64,000 bases of DNA from GCA-2737725 sp965229355 (GCA_965229355.1 OZ245869.1:4374224-4438223), one strand, 5' to 3'; positions 1 through 8,686 are shown, numbered from the stretch's first letter. Numbers and translations are program-made. The notes: generated by a model from the letters alone, not told the origin.

Positions 1-285
1 TCTGTCGTCGTAACAATGCCGCCGGCATCTACAGGCCGCCAAGGCTTGCCCTCGCAAACCTGGGGCATGCTGACACCGCGCCAGCAAGACTTGCACCGCC
101 AAGCCGAAGCCTTGGCGATGTCATCCGCACTGGGTGAAGGCTTTAATTGGAGCGACGATGACCGGTATGGCGAAGTGCGTGTTGTGGCAGACCGCCTGAG
201 CAACAACCGTCCCTGCCGCGACTTTGCGCACTATGTACTGATCGATGGTCAGCGCATTAACGGCACCACGACGATCTGCCGGTAG
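1..285 (+). CDS. C-terminal part of a surface-antigen-like secreted protein (5' truncated)
   Basis: The frame is open from base 1, so the true start lies upstream and the ATG at 16 need not be used; the stop is TAG at 283. The visible residues include a single-Trp block (FNWSDDDRYG) followed by NRPCRDF and a terminal TTTICR. This arrangement of Trp, Cys-Arg pair and terminal Cys-Arg resembles the C-terminal domain of the small RT0821-type surface antigens of Alphaproteobacteria, which sit in the outer membrane. That family call is inference from the pattern; the signal peptide and any Gly-rich membrane segment are outside the window. An unrelated secreted protein is possible. Confidence 0.5.
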   Translation, partial: SVVVTMPPASTGRQGLPSQTWGMLTPRQQDLHRQAEALAMSSALGEGFNWSDDDRYGEVRVVADRLSNNRPCRDFAHYVLIDGQRINGTTTICR

Positions 286-326
286 CGACTTAAATTTTCT
301 GATAACAAATTAAAGTGATGATTTTA

Positions 327-344
327 GGCCTGACATAACAGGCC
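327..344. repeat. 6-6-6 inverted repeat upstream of the small His/Cys membrane protein gene
   Basis: Perfect arms GGCCTG (327-332) and CAGGCC (339-344) are separated by 6 nt, 22 bp before the ATG at 366. No T-run follows, so it is not an obvious terminator. Its place suggests an operator for the metal-uptake pair downstream, but it does not look like a canonical Zur box (which is AT-rich at its core). Confidence 0.35.
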
Positions 345-365
345 AGACTGTATATTGCTGACAGC

Positions 366-707
366 ATGATGTTCTCCTCCACACATGACACAGCTTATAT
401 GCAGGACGGCACCGTTCGCCGCCGCCGCACATGGCTGTGGATGCTGCTGGTTCTGATCGCCGCGCAATTTGCGCTGCTGCTCCACCAATTCGAACACCAT
501 ACGCACTTTGAAGTTACCACCACCGAAGACTGCGCACTTTGCAGTTTTGCCTCTGGCATGGCGGCAGCCCCGCCCACGCAAAGCATTGCCATACCGCTGT
601 TCACCTCAGCGCTTATTCTGTTTGCGGCCTTTACCGACACCCTGACACCGCGCCCTGCGGCACTTGGGTTTTTCGCCCGCGGCCCGCCTGCACCTCTCTC
701 CGCCTAA
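366..707 (+). CDS. Small membrane protein with His cluster and C-x2-C (DUF2946-like)
   Basis: 113 residues. A basic N-terminus (VRRRR) leads into a membrane helix at about 23-39, directly followed by HQFEHHTH (residues 40-47) and a Cys-x2-Cys pair at 56 and 59 (DCALC); a second hydrophobic segment spans about 74-92. His clusters next to a Cys pair suggest metal binding at the membrane face. Small proteins of this look (DUF2946 and relatives) are commonly found beside metal TonB receptors and the receptor gene follows 82 bp downstream on the same strand, so I infer a role in metal handling. The start could also be the adjacent ATG at 369 or the ATG at 399-401 region; there is no strong Shine-Dalgarno sequence. 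Confidence 0.6.
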   Translation: MMFSSTHDTAYMQDGTVRRRRTWLWMLLVLIAAQFALLLHQFEHHTHFEVTTTEDCALCSFASGMAAAPPTQSIAIPLFTSALILFAAFTDTLTPRPAALGFFARGPPAPLSA

Positions 708-727
708 ATCACATCGTTAAAGCCACT

Positions 728-756
728 ACTTCGCGAGGTGAAAGCCTCAGCGAAGT
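728..756 (+). repeat. Intercistronic hairpin before the zinc-type receptor gene
   Basis: ACTTCGC-GAGG (728-738) pairs with CCTC-A-GCGAAGT (745-756), giving an 11-bp stem with one bulged A and a 6-nt loop. A T-run begins about 7-10 nt later, so it could act as a weak terminator or attenuator, or as an mRNA-stabilising element between the small membrane protein gene and the receptor gene. Confidence 0.45.
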
Positions 757-789
757 GCATGAGTATTTTTAAGTCTCTGGAGAGAGTCT

Positions 790-2799
790 ATGTCACGCCC
801 GTATTCCGGCCGCGCAATATTTGCGCGCGCATTCTTTTTATCCCTAACCGCTAGCAGCAGTTTGATCTCTATCGCATCTGCAGCCGAAGCCGATCCGAAA
901 CTGGAAGAAATTATTGTCACAGCTTCACCTGTGACATCGAACCCTGATGACTTGGCCACACACGTCGGCCAAGTGGGCCGCGATGATATTTTGCGGCTAG
1001 GTGGCTCTAACCTTTCTGATGCCCTCAGCACTGTACCCGGCGTTACTGGCTCCAGCTTTGCAGCAGGCGCCAGCCGCCCGATCATTCGTGGGTTTGATAC
1101 CAACCGCGTGCGCATTTTAGAAAACGGCATCGGCAGCTTTGATGTGTCTGACGTCGGGCCTGATCACGGCGTGCCGATTGATCCGCTGTCGACACAGAAA
1201 ATTGAAGTGGTGCGGGGTGCCGCAACATTACGCTATGGCAGCCAGGCCATTGGCGGCGTGGTAAACGCCATCAACACCCGCGTTCCGATTGATTTAGAGG
1301 ACCAAGGCACATCCGGCGAAGTACTGGGCAGTTTAGGAACGGGTGCGAATTTACGCGAGGCCGCTGCCATGATTGATAACCGATCAGGCAATTGGGCCGT
1401 CCACGCGGATGGCTTTGTGCGCCGGACCGGTGATTACAATATTCCAGGCGGCGAGCAATCAAACTCGTTCTTCCGGGGGGACGGCTTCTCGCTTGGGACA
1501 GGCTATATCGGCAGCAGTGCCAAAACAGGTGCCGCAGTTGTGCACTACGATGCCAAATACGGCATTCCTGGCGAAGAGAACTACATCGACATGCGCCAAA
1601 CCAAGGGCATGTTCCGCTCATCATTCGATGTTGGCAACAGCATTATCGATAAGGTGAATGCGGATGCTGGATATGCAGACTACCAACACAGCGAGAAAGA
1701 TGAAGTAGGCGAAGCGCAATCAACATTCATCGACAAAGAGTGGGATAGCCGTATTGAAGCGATCTTAAACCCCACCGGCGTATTCTCAGCTGCGGCGGTT
1801 GGCGCGCAAGTGCAACACCGCAAGTTCTCAGGCCTTGGCGAAGGCGCTGATTACTTATTGCCCACCAAAACAGTCAGCGCTGCAGTGTTTGGCTTTGCCG
1901 AAGCGCCGCTAAGCGACACCCTCAAACTGCAAACGGGCGCACGTACCGAATATGTAGATATCAACGGTACGCCACTGACGAATGTGGAAACGTCCAAAGA
2001 CTATACGCTACTCAGTGGATCGTTAGGCCTTGTCGTGAGCCCGAGCGATACTCTGATTTTTGGTTTGACCGCCAGCAGTGCCGCGCGCGCGCCCGCACAG
2101 ACTGAATTGTTTGCACGCGGGCCCCACGACGGCTCGCAAACCTTCGAACTGGGCAACGCGGACTTGAAAATCGAGCGCTCGAACGCGCTGGAAGCGACAT
2201 TGCGGGCAAAAATATCTGGGGTGGAAATTGAAACCTCAGCCTGGGCCGCGCGGTTTGATAACTATATCTATGGACGACTTACGGGCCGCGTCTGCGAGGA
2301 AGATGGCACCTGCAGTGTGAATGGCTTGGGTGAATTGCGCGAGCTCGTCTACGAACCGCACGACGCATGGTTCCGGGGGCTTGAAGCCAAAGCCACAGTA
2401 CCGATTGTTCAAAGTACTGCTGGAACGTTGAAGTGGGATGTGATGGCCGACTATGTGCGCGCGACCCTCACCAACAATGCAGGCAACGTCCCCCGCATTG
2501 CGCCTTATCGCATCGGCAGTGGTTTGAATTGGGAGAGCGATGCGTTCGATACCGGCGTGCGTGTGACTTACACCGGTGCGCAAAAGAAAGTCGGGATCAG
2601 GGAAACGCCAACCGACGGCTACACCTCCCTGGATGCGCATATTGCTTGGCGGCCATTATCGTCCACGCCCGGCTTTCAAGTACAATTGGTGGGCCGCAAC
2701 CTGACAGATTCCGAACAGCGCAGTGCAGTCGCGTTGAATAAGGATGATGTGATGCTTCCGGGCCGGGATGTACGCCTCATGGTCCGCACAACATTCTAG
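790..2799 (+). CDS. TonB-dependent receptor, ZnuD-like (zinc/metal uptake)
   Basis: 669 residues forming an outer-membrane gated barrel that imports a ligand with TonB energy. A signal peptide occupies about residues 1-32, followed by a TonB-box/plug start (EEIIVTASP, about 37-45). The plug carries RPIIRGFDTNRVRILENG, then SDVGPDHGVPIDPL and VRGAATLRYGSQAIGGVVN, the signature run of the ZnuD-like branch (Asp-His within the plug, fixed PIDPL). The protein ends in Phe, as barrel proteins do. ZnuD relatives take up zinc or similar metals under Zur control; the neighbouring His/Cys protein supports a metal ligand. GGAGAGAG at 779-786 serves as ribosome binding site. The metal is inferred, not shown. 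Confidence 0.85.
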   Translation: MSRPYSGRAIFARAFFLSLTASSSLISIASAAEADPKLEEIIVTASPVTSNPDDLATHVGQVGRDDILRLGGSNLSDALSTVPGVTGSSFAAGASRPIIRGFDTNRVRILENGIGSFDVSDVGPDHGVPIDPLSTQKIEVVRGAATLRYGSQAIGGVVNAINTRVPIDLEDQGTSGEVLGSLGTGANLREAAAMIDNRSGNWAVHADGFVRRTGDYNIPGGEQSNSFFRGDGFSLGTGYIGSSAKTGAAVVHYDAKYGIPGEENYIDMRQTKGMFRSSFDVGNSIIDKVNADAGYADYQHSEKDEVGEAQSTFIDKEWDSRIEAILNPTGVFSAAAVGAQVQHRKFSGLGEGADYLLPTKTVSAAVFGFAEAPLSDTLKLQTGARTEYVDINGTPLTNVETSKDYTLLSGSLGLVVSPSDTLIFGLTASSAARAPAQTELFARGPHDGSQTFELGNADLKIERSNALEATLRAKISGVEIETSAWAARFDNYIYGRLTGRVCEEDGTCSVNGLGELRELVYEPHDAWFRGLEAKATVPIVQSTAGTLKWDVMADYVRATLTNNAGNVPRIAPYRIGSGLNWESDAFDTGVRVTYTGAQKKVGIRETPTDGYTSLDAHIAWRPLSSTPGFQVQLVGRNLTDSEQRSAVALNKDDVMLPGRDVRLMVRTTF

Positions 2800-2807
2800 G
2801 CAGTAAG

Positions 2808-2842
2808 AACGCGGTGTGGGTTCACCTGCACCGCGTTTCTGT
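2808..2842 (+). terminator. Rho-independent terminator after the ZnuD-like receptor
   Basis: AACGCGGTG (2808-2816) pairs with CACCGCGTT (2829-2837) around a 12-nt loop and is followed by a T-rich stretch (TCTGTTT). It lies 9 bp after the receptor stop and ends 14 bp before the next start. Confidence 0.75.
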
Positions 2843-2855
2843 TTAATCTGGGTGC

Positions 2856-3386
2856 ATGACCGTTTCCTTACGCTTAGCCACACTGACTGATATCCCCGTT
2901 TTGCATCCGCTGATGAACGCGGCGATCAGCGAACTGTTAAAGCCCTACTTGAACGCGGCTGAAGTGGAAGCGTCGTTCGAGATCATGGGCATGGACACAC
3001 AACTGATTACCGACGGCACCTATTTTGTCGCCATGATTGGCGATGACATCGCTGGCTGTGGCGGCTGGAGTCGCCGCGCTACGATGTTTGGCGGTGATCA
3101 CTCGGGAGGCCGTGATGCCGCGCTGTTAAACAAAACAACTGATGCCGCGCGCGTGCGAGCCATGTACACCTCGCCGCACTTCACGCGCCGTGGTGTGGGC
3201 CGTGCGATCTTAAATGCCTGCGAAGACGCAGCACGTGCGGAAGGTTTTAACCGCGTTGAACTGGTGGCGACGATGGCCGGGCAACCGCTGTATGCGGCAT
3301 GTGGTTATCAGCCCATCGAAGACATGACATCGGTCACATCGACAGGTGTGACCATTCCGCTGATGCGCATGGGGAAGCCCGTTTAA
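2856..3386 (+). CDS. GNAT family N-acetyltransferase
   Basis: 176 residues covering one GNAT fold. The acetyl-CoA pyrophosphate-binding motif A is visible as RRGVGRA, preceded by the beta-4 strand VRAMYTSPHF and followed by a helix (ILNACEDAARAEGF); the C-terminal part has the usual LYAACGYQPIED segment. Substrate is unknown: the family acetylates amines of antibiotics, amino acids, polyamines or proteins. It stands alone behind a terminator and ends convergently with the CPBP protease gene, the two stop codons overlapping by 4 bp. Confidence 0.85.
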   Translation: MTVSLRLATLTDIPVLHPLMNAAISELLKPYLNAAEVEASFEIMGMDTQLITDGTYFVAMIGDDIAGCGGWSRRATMFGGDHSGGRDAALLNKTTDAARVRAMYTSPHFTRRGVGRAILNACEDAARAEGFNRVELVATMAGQPLYAACGYQPIEDMTSVTSTGVTIPLMRMGKPV

Positions 3387-4228
3387 AGCTTGGGTAAAGT
3401 AGCGCGGTCGCGCAGCACTTTCACGCCAACAAAAAACACCAGCGCAAACATGAGACCAGGGATCACGCCGGACTCACCACTCAAATATGGGCTGAGGGCC
3501 CCTGGCTGATTGAAAATCTCGAACGCTGTTTGCATGAAAAAATTATGCGCGGCGTGATACATGGTGGCAACCCATACCGAGCCTGACGCCATACGCAGCC
3601 AGCCCACGATAGCGCCTGCGAAGATGATGGTGACCATAAACAATGCCACAGAGACAATGGGCATCGCGGAACTCGCATAGCCGCCACCCAAGATCAGCGG
3701 GAGGTGCCACAGCCCCCAAATAACGGAGTTCACCAACAACGGGCGTTGTACGCCTGCGTCATAAAGCTTGGGCAGCAAGAACCCGCGCCAGCCCAATTCT
3801 TCACCCAACGCGCCGATGTATCCGATAACAACCGAAATCAGCGTGATGCGCAGCAGGAGTTCACCAAGCGATGATGCACCGTTGCGCTGAATGGCAGCGT
3901 CAGAGGGAATACGCATCTCGCTAATGCCCAAACCCCACGACAGCGCATAAGACAGTGCCGCGACTAAGAGTGGAACACCAATCGCCAGCGCCCAGAAACG
4001 GAGCGCGCCGATACGCCAGCCCACATCGGCCAAACCCATACGCGTAGCGCCACGATACGCGAGGCTGACCAGCCCCGGCATCCACATCACCAACAAAATG
4101 AAATTACCTACCTTGGCCATGCCGCCGGTCGCAATCACGTAGCCCATCACCAGCCACGACAACGCAAAGGTAATGATGGTGTACGTTAGAACATGTCTGC
4201 GCGCTGCCGCTTGCTGTGCATCGCCCAT
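3383..4228 (-). CDS. CPBP family intramembrane metalloprotease (CAAX/Abi type)
   Basis: Polytopic membrane protein of 281 residues from the ATG at 4228, which has AGAGG about 6 nt upstream; an in-frame TTG at 4264 overlapping the thiolase stop would add 12 residues but lacks such a site. The family's three motifs are present: EELGWRGF (Glu-Glu-x3-Arg), the His of GLWHLP and the last-helix HAAHNFF. These form a metal site inside the membrane. Known members are prenyl-protein (CAAX-type) proteases or bacteriocin-immunity-like proteins; the bacterial substrate is usually unknown. It is the last gene of the biotin-transport run, so its presence may simply reflect operon drift. Confidence 0.85.
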   Translation of the reverse strand: MGDAQQAAARRHVLTYTIITFALSWLVMGYVIATGGMAKVGNFILLVMWMPGLVSLAYRGATRMGLADVGWRIGALRFWALAIGVPLLVAALSYALSWGLGISEMRIPSDAAIQRNGASSLGELLLRITLISVVIGYIGALGEELGWRGFLLPKLYDAGVQRPLLVNSVIWGLWHLPLILGGGYASSAMPIVSVALFMVTIIFAGAIVGWLRMASGSVWVATMYHAAHNFFMQTAFEIFNQPGALSPYLSGESGVIPGLMFALVFFVGVKVLRDRATLPKL

Positions 4229-4260
4229 GTTGGCCTCTGTTGGTTCTGGCCTCGTTCGGA

Positions 4261-5412
4261 TCAAATCATCCGTTCGAAGAGTGTAGCCAATCCCATGCCG
4301 CCGCCAATGCCTAAGGTGGCTAACCCACGACTACCGCCGTCACGACGGATCAGTTCAGTAAACATCCGCACCACCAAAATGGCGCCCGAGGCCCCATACG
4401 GATGCCCTAACGCCAACGCCCCGCCGCCCAAATTCAACTGGTCATCCAAGATGCTCAGTTTATCGGTACAGGCGAGTACTTGCGCCGCAAAGGCTTCGTT
4501 GAATTCCACCAAATCAATATCGGCCATGGAAAACCCCTGGCGCTTTAACAGCTTTTGCACGGCTGGCACGGGGCCAATGCCCAACAAATTGGGGTCAACG
4601 CCTGCAACCGTTGAATCGATGACGCTCATGCCTTCATCAATACCAAGCTCATCGACTTTATCTTGCGACATGATCAATACAGCCGCAGCACCGTCATTGA
4701 TGGGGCATGCATTCCCAGCTGTAACGGTGCCTTGCGGATCAAACACCGGCTGAAGTGATTTTAATTTCTCAAGCGTTGTATCGGCACGCGGGCATTCATC
4801 GTGATCCAACACAATGTTGCCACCCTCGCGGATGGGCACCAGTTCGGCGGCAAATCGTTTTTCAGCTGCCGCTGAAATTGCTTTTTGATGGCTATGCAGC
4901 GCGAACGAATCCTGCCGCGCACGACTAATTTTATATTCGCGCGCGACATTCTCAGCCGCTGATCCCATATCGGGATCACCAACAAAATCGGGCGAGAAGC
5001 GCGCGCGTGTAAACGGCTTGGGGGCTTCAGAGCCATCGCCGGTGTCGTAGCGCAAAGGTGCGGTGGAGGTACTTTCAACGCCGCCCGCGATATAAATGTC
5101 GCCTGCACCTGCTTCAATTAAACGCGCCGCCATGTTGATGGCCTCAAGCCCCGAGCCACACTGACGATCAACGGTGACACCCGGAATAGAAACCGGAAAG
5201 CCTGCTTGCAACGCAGACAACCGCGCAGGGTTACCACCAGGGCCTGCGGCGTTACCCATAATCACATCGTCGATTTGCTCCGGCTTTAATTTTGCATCTG
5301 CCAATAGCGCCTGGAACACAGGAGCGGCAAGTTCCTCAACACGGAAACGGCGTAAAGACCCGCGCAGTTTGCCCACGGGCGTGCGGCGGGCAGCAACAAT
5401 AACAGCTCTCAT
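4261..5412 (-). CDS. Thiolase family acetyl-CoA C-acyltransferase lacking the second catalytic Cys
   Basis: 383 residues, full thiolase length. The nucleophilic Cys85 is in VDRQCGSG, the NEAF loop is at 305-308 and the catalytic His337 is in GHPYGASG. The fourth loop, normally Cys-x-GGGMG, reads LGIGGGMG: position 368 is Gly (GGC) where TGC/TGT is expected. That Cys is the acid/base of the Claisen step in biosynthetic thiolases, so activity may be altered. Its start overlaps the end of the synthetase gene by ATGA, implying translational coupling; together they would activate an acid to its CoA ester and shorten or extend it by an acetyl unit. I infer a link to biotin or pimelate precursors from the operon, not from the enzyme. 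Confidence 0.88.
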   Translation of the reverse strand: MRAVIVAARRTPVGKLRGSLRRFRVEELAAPVFQALLADAKLKPEQIDDVIMGNAAGPGGNPARLSALQAGFPVSIPGVTVDRQCGSGLEAINMAARLIEAGAGDIYIAGGVESTSTAPLRYDTGDGSEAPKPFTRARFSPDFVGDPDMGSAAENVAREYKISRARQDSFALHSHQKAISAAAEKRFAAELVPIREGGNIVLDHDECPRADTTLEKLKSLQPVFDPQGTVTAGNACPINDGAAAVLIMSQDKVDELGIDEGMSVIDSTVAGVDPNLLGIGPVPAVQKLLKRQGFSMADIDLVEFNEAFAAQVLACTDKLSILDDQLNLGGGALALGHPYGASGAILVVRMFTELIRRDGGSRGLATLGIGGGMGLATLFERMI

Positions 5413-6839
5413 GACAACACCTGCAACTGACCGTTCCGCAATTTACGCAGCACATCACCACGGTCGATTTTACCACTGGCCGTATGTGCAAAGGCCGGAA
5501 TTTTGTACCAGCGGCGCGGATGTTTATACGAGGGCAAATGTGCGGCGCAGTGTTTTTTTATTGCCGCCAAATCTGCACCTTCACCCGCAATCACAGCAGT
5601 CACAATTTGCCCCCAGCGTTCGTCATCATCACCGAACACAAAAGCTTCAGCCACACCGGGCGCGCTTGCCAAAACAGCATCCACTTCCTGCGGATACACG
5701 TTGAGACCACCGCTGATAACCATGTCGCCTTCACGCCCCACAAGCGTGAGGAAGCCCCGCGCATCCAGCGACCCACGATCACCGACCGTGGCCCAGCCGT
5801 TGCGCATGCGAAATCCGGTGCCATCGGTTTCGCCCACGTAGCCGGATGAAATCATATCGCTTTGAACCCAGACGATGCCGATCTCGCCCACATCTGCCGC
5901 GCTGCCATCATCACGCGCCACTTTAAGCGTGACGCCTGAAAACGCACGGCCCACGGATTCGAACGGGCAACCTTCGCTTTGCTTAGCGATGGTGACAAAA
6001 CTGAGTTCAGATGCGCCGTAGTATTCGACAATCTGTGCTTTCGGAAAGGCGCGTGCCAATCGCGCACGCAGTTTTGGCGGCAACTTTGCCCCGGCTGTGA
6101 TGATGGTTGTCACCGCATCGCTACTTTGGCGCGGGTGCGCATCCAACATCAAATCCAACACTGTCGGCGCAGCAGCAATGGTGTTCACGCGGCCACTGCA
6201 CGCCAAATCCATCATCCGATCAGAATCAAAGCGCGGCTCAAAGAAAACAACGCCACCTGCGTTTAAGGTTTCAACAGCTGCATACAACGACAGGCCGTGG
6301 CTTAATGGCCCAGGCACCAGCATGCTTGTTTTATCGCTGATACCGTACTCACGCACGGAAGCCCCAAACGATGTTGTCCACGTCGCATGATTGCGAATGA
6401 ACGCTTTTGGGGTTCCTGTGGTGCCCGATGTAAAGCCAATCAGAAACGGCATATCCGGCATGGGCTGCGACAACACGGCCCGCGTGTGATCTTGCGCATT
6501 GCGCCAAGTGCTGGCCTCAGCCGTATCGGTGAATAGCAGATGCGGCGCATGCATTTTGACCATCAGGTCAAACGTTTCCAGTGGCCAACGCGGCTCGAAC
6601 AAGACAAACACCGCGCCTGCATGAATCGCGCCGAAGAAAATTTCTAACAATACTGGATGATTATGCAGCGACACCGCAACGCGGCGCGCACGTTTGATAT
6701 CCACACCCGCCGCAACAGCCCGCACGTGCTGCGTAAAACTTGCGTAGGTGATGGCGGTGTCGCCAAAAACAATCGCGGGCGCATCGGGATTGCGCGCAGC
6801 GGCGGCGAACACGCCATCTGTGACCAACACCGCCGTCAT
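5409..6839 (-). CDS. AMP-forming acyl-CoA synthetase (class I adenylate-forming enzyme)
   Basis: 476 residues, short for the family (usually 500-560). The phosphate-binding loop FTSGTTGTPK lies at 136-145, the adenine loop YGASELSF at about 280, the GD-R hinge in the VGDRG region, and the C-terminal catalytic lysine in SGKIDR near 457. It activates a carboxylic acid to an acyl-AMP and then to an acyl-CoA. The start overlaps the bioY stop by 4 bp and the stop overlaps the thiolase start by 4 bp. Being locked between a biotin transporter and a thiolase suggests a dicarboxylate or fatty acid related to biotin synthesis as substrate, but nothing in the sequence fixes this. Confidence 0.88.
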   Translation of the reverse strand: MTAVLVTDGVFAAAARNPDAPAIVFGDTAITYASFTQHVRAVAAGVDIKRARRVAVSLHNHPVLLEIFFGAIHAGAVFVLFEPRWPLETFDLMVKMHAPHLLFTDTAEASTWRNAQDHTRAVLSQPMPDMPFLIGFTSGTTGTPKAFIRNHATWTTSFGASVREYGISDKTSMLVPGPLSHGLSLYAAVETLNAGGVVFFEPRFDSDRMMDLACSGRVNTIAAAPTVLDLMLDAHPRQSSDAVTTIITAGAKLPPKLRARLARAFPKAQIVEYYGASELSFVTIAKQSEGCPFESVGRAFSGVTLKVARDDGSAADVGEIGIVWVQSDMISSGYVGETDGTGFRMRNGWATVGDRGSLDARGFLTLVGREGDMVISGGLNVYPQEVDAVLASAPGVAEAFVFGDDDERWGQIVTAVIAGEGADLAAIKKHCAAHLPSYKHPRRWYKIPAFAHTASGKIDRGDVLRKLRNGQLQVLS

Positions 6840-7387
6840 TGCCGCAATGATGGATAGCCGCGATAGACAGCGCGCGTCACGAAAGCAGCCACAACCGCCT
6901 TCACAACATCACCCGGCACAAAAGCCAATGAAGCGAGGGCTGCTTGGCTTAATGTGAGATCGGCTACCAACGCCATCCACGGAATGCCGACCGCGTATAT
7001 AGCGCCGATGCCGCCGACGATGCAGGCGACAATCAGGCGCAGCAAACTTGGCGTGCCGCGCGTCAACAGACCCGTTACAAACGCGCCCGGAATCCAGCCA
7101 TACATAAAGCCAGCGGCAGGTGCCAAAAACACGCCCAAACCACCGCGCCCGCCCGAGAGCAACGGAAAGCCCAGCCCCAACACAGCGATAAATAAAAGCA
7201 CGGCCAACACGCCGTTGCGTGGCCCCAAGATCGCACCCGCCAGCATCACGCCTAAAGTTTGTGCCGTGATGGCCACAGGCAACACCGGCACAGGGATTGG
7301 CGGCAATAAGCCCAGAGCTGCGATCAGCGCCGCAAATAGCGCGCATCGCACAAGGGTTTTAACGTTAAAGGTTGAGAGGGCTGACAT
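6836..7387 (-). CDS. bioY: Biotin transporter substrate-binding membrane subunit BioY
   Basis: 183 residues from the ATG at 7387, close to the family's usual length of about 190; a longer frame to 7453 would run into bioN and is unlikely. The protein is almost entirely hydrophobic with six helices. BioY features are LPVAITAQTLGVMLAGAILG near the N-terminus and GGRGGLGVFLAPAAGFMYGW in the middle, the Gly-rich biotin-binding region. BioY is the S-component that captures biotin and works with or without the BioMN energy module; here bioN and bioM lie directly upstream, so a complete ECF transporter is encoded. Confidence 0.95.
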   Translation of the reverse strand: MSALSTFNVKTLVRCALFAALIAALGLLPPIPVPVLPVAITAQTLGVMLAGAILGPRNGVLAVLLFIAVLGLGFPLLSGGRGGLGVFLAPAAGFMYGWIPGAFVTGLLTRGTPSLLRLIVACIVGGIGAIYAVGIPWMALVADLTLSQAALASLAFVPGDVVKAVVAAFVTRAVYRGYPSLRQ

Positions 7388-7397
7388 AGCCGCTGTT

Positions 7398-8000
7398 TTA
7401 AGCGCGACCGAACCCGCGTGCAACCAGCGCCTCGGACAGCGTATCGGTCTCACGCATCAGGCGGATAATAATGGGTACCAGTGCGGGCAATGGATTACGC
7501 CCCGCCCCTCGCGCGATGCGTGCATCTATAGCGTCACGGCCCACAGCGGAAATGAAGGGGATCAAACGAATTGTGAACACAATGGCAAACGCACACGCTT
7601 GCGCATTCACGCCCACAGATGTGAAGAGGCCAAACACCTTTTTCAAAGTTTCCAGCATATCATCGGTGCGCGTCGTGTGACTAATAAGCGCTGCCGCAAC
7701 AATAAGCGATGTGAGTGTGACAAGCACATCAACGCCATTCGCAATGGTCGTGACTACAGCCTGAAAGATAAATATCGCGGCCACAATCCACACCGCAGGC
7801 TTAAGGCCTTGAAGCAATTTGCCCCACGGCACGTCGCTGACGGCCCAGGCGATCAGTACCATCGCAACCAAGGCAGCCAGCTCATACGGATTGTCCGTCA
7901 ATGAAATGGCGATGGCATAGACCGCCAAGGCGAAGAGCTTAAGACCTGCAGAGGCGCGGTGCACGCGTGAGCTGCCCGGAACATACACACCCATGGTCAT
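7398..8000 (-). CDS. bioN: ECF transporter transmembrane coupling protein BioN (EcfT)
   Basis: 200 residues with four to five membrane helices. The two coupling-helix signatures carrying Ala-Arg-Gly are visible near the C-terminus: DARIARGAG and EALVARGFG. These contact the ATPase and transmit ATP hydrolysis to the S-component. The start overlaps the bioM stop by 4 bp and bioY begins 10 bp downstream. The order bioM-bioN-bioY is that known for the alphaproteobacterial biotin ECF transporter. Confidence 0.93.
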   Translation of the reverse strand: MTMGVYVPGSSRVHRASAGLKLFALAVYAIAISLTDNPYELAALVAMVLIAWAVSDVPWGKLLQGLKPAVWIVAAIFIFQAVVTTIANGVDVLVTLTSLIVAAALISHTTRTDDMLETLKKVFGLFTSVGVNAQACAFAIVFTIRLIPFISAVGRDAIDARIARGAGRNPLPALVPIIIRLMRETDTLSEALVARGFGRA

Positions 8001-8674
8001 GTGTGATGCTCAAGATAATACGCGATAGCCTGTGCGGGCGACGCATCACACACCACCTTCCCAGCATCCAGCACAATCACGCGCTCAAAGTCATTCAGCA
8101 ATTCGACATGGTGCGTGACGACAATCACATGCTGGGCCAGCGCATTGATCGCGGCCATGGCCGTCTTCGAGCGCTTGCGGTCTAGCATGGTGGTGGGCTC
8201 GTCAAACACAATCCACTGCGGATTGGTGGCGAGCACACCCGCCAATGCCAATGATTGTTTCTCGCCGCCACTGAGGTTAAAGCACGCGCGATCACGCAAG
8301 GCTTTGAGATTAAACTGCGTCAGTAATTGTTCGGTGCGCGCCGCGACATCAGTCGCAGGCACGTTATGCGCTTTAGGGCCAAACGCGATATCTTCGGCCA
8401 CAGTCGGCATGACGATTTGCGCATCGGCGTTTTGAAACACGAAGCCCACATGTTGGCGCACCTCGCTCCCTTGGCTACGCGTATCAAAGCTGTCTACCAG
8501 CACGCGCCCAGCACTGGGCACGACAAGCCCATTGATTAGACGCGACAGCGTGCTTTTACCCGAACCATTGTTGCCGATAATGCCGATGCGGCGCTCACGC
8601 AATTCAAGCGATAGATTTTCGAGGACTTTTACACCCTCAAACGCCACGCTTACGTTTTCAAAAAGGATCGGCAC
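7997..8674 (-). CDS. bioM: ECF transporter ATPase BioM (EcfA-type)
   Basis: 225 residues, one ABC nucleotide-binding domain. Walker A is GNNGSGKST (34-42), the Q-loop is FVFQNADAQ, the signature is LSGGEKQ (134-140), Walker B is IVFDEPT (155-161) and the H-loop His lies in VVTHH near 188. Q-loop text with two Gln-like positions is typical of ECF ATPases. A single ATPase gene implies a homodimer, as in BioMNY. Translation is coupled to bioN by a 4-bp overlap, and the DUF1330-like gene ends 12 bp upstream, so the promoter is probably before that gene. Confidence 0.93.
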   Translation of the reverse strand: MPILFENVSVAFEGVKVLENLSLELRERRIGIIGNNGSGKSTLSRLINGLVVPSAGRVLVDSFDTRSQGSEVRQHVGFVFQNADAQIVMPTVAEDIAFGPKAHNVPATDVAARTEQLLTQFNLKALRDRACFNLSGGEKQSLALAGVLATNPQWIVFDEPTTMLDRKRSKTAMAAINALAQHVIVVTHHVELLNDFERVIVLDAGKVVCDASPAQAIAYYLEHHT

Positions 8675-8686
8675 TGCTTTGTTGCT

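Noticed and set aside
286..365. Zur box before the zinc-type receptor pair
   Set aside because: No AT-rich palindrome resembling the alphaproteobacterial Zur site; only the GGCCTG/CAGGCC repeat is present.
4193..4753. 186-codon plus-strand frame over the thiolase 3' end
   Set aside because: Antisense to the conserved thiolase; no family features and no ribosome binding site.
6954..7904. Long open frame (316 codons) on the plus strand opposite bioY and bioN
   Set aside because: Composition is low-complexity and Pro/Ala/Asn/Arg-rich, and it lies exactly antisense to two clear membrane protein genes; a codon-usage shadow.
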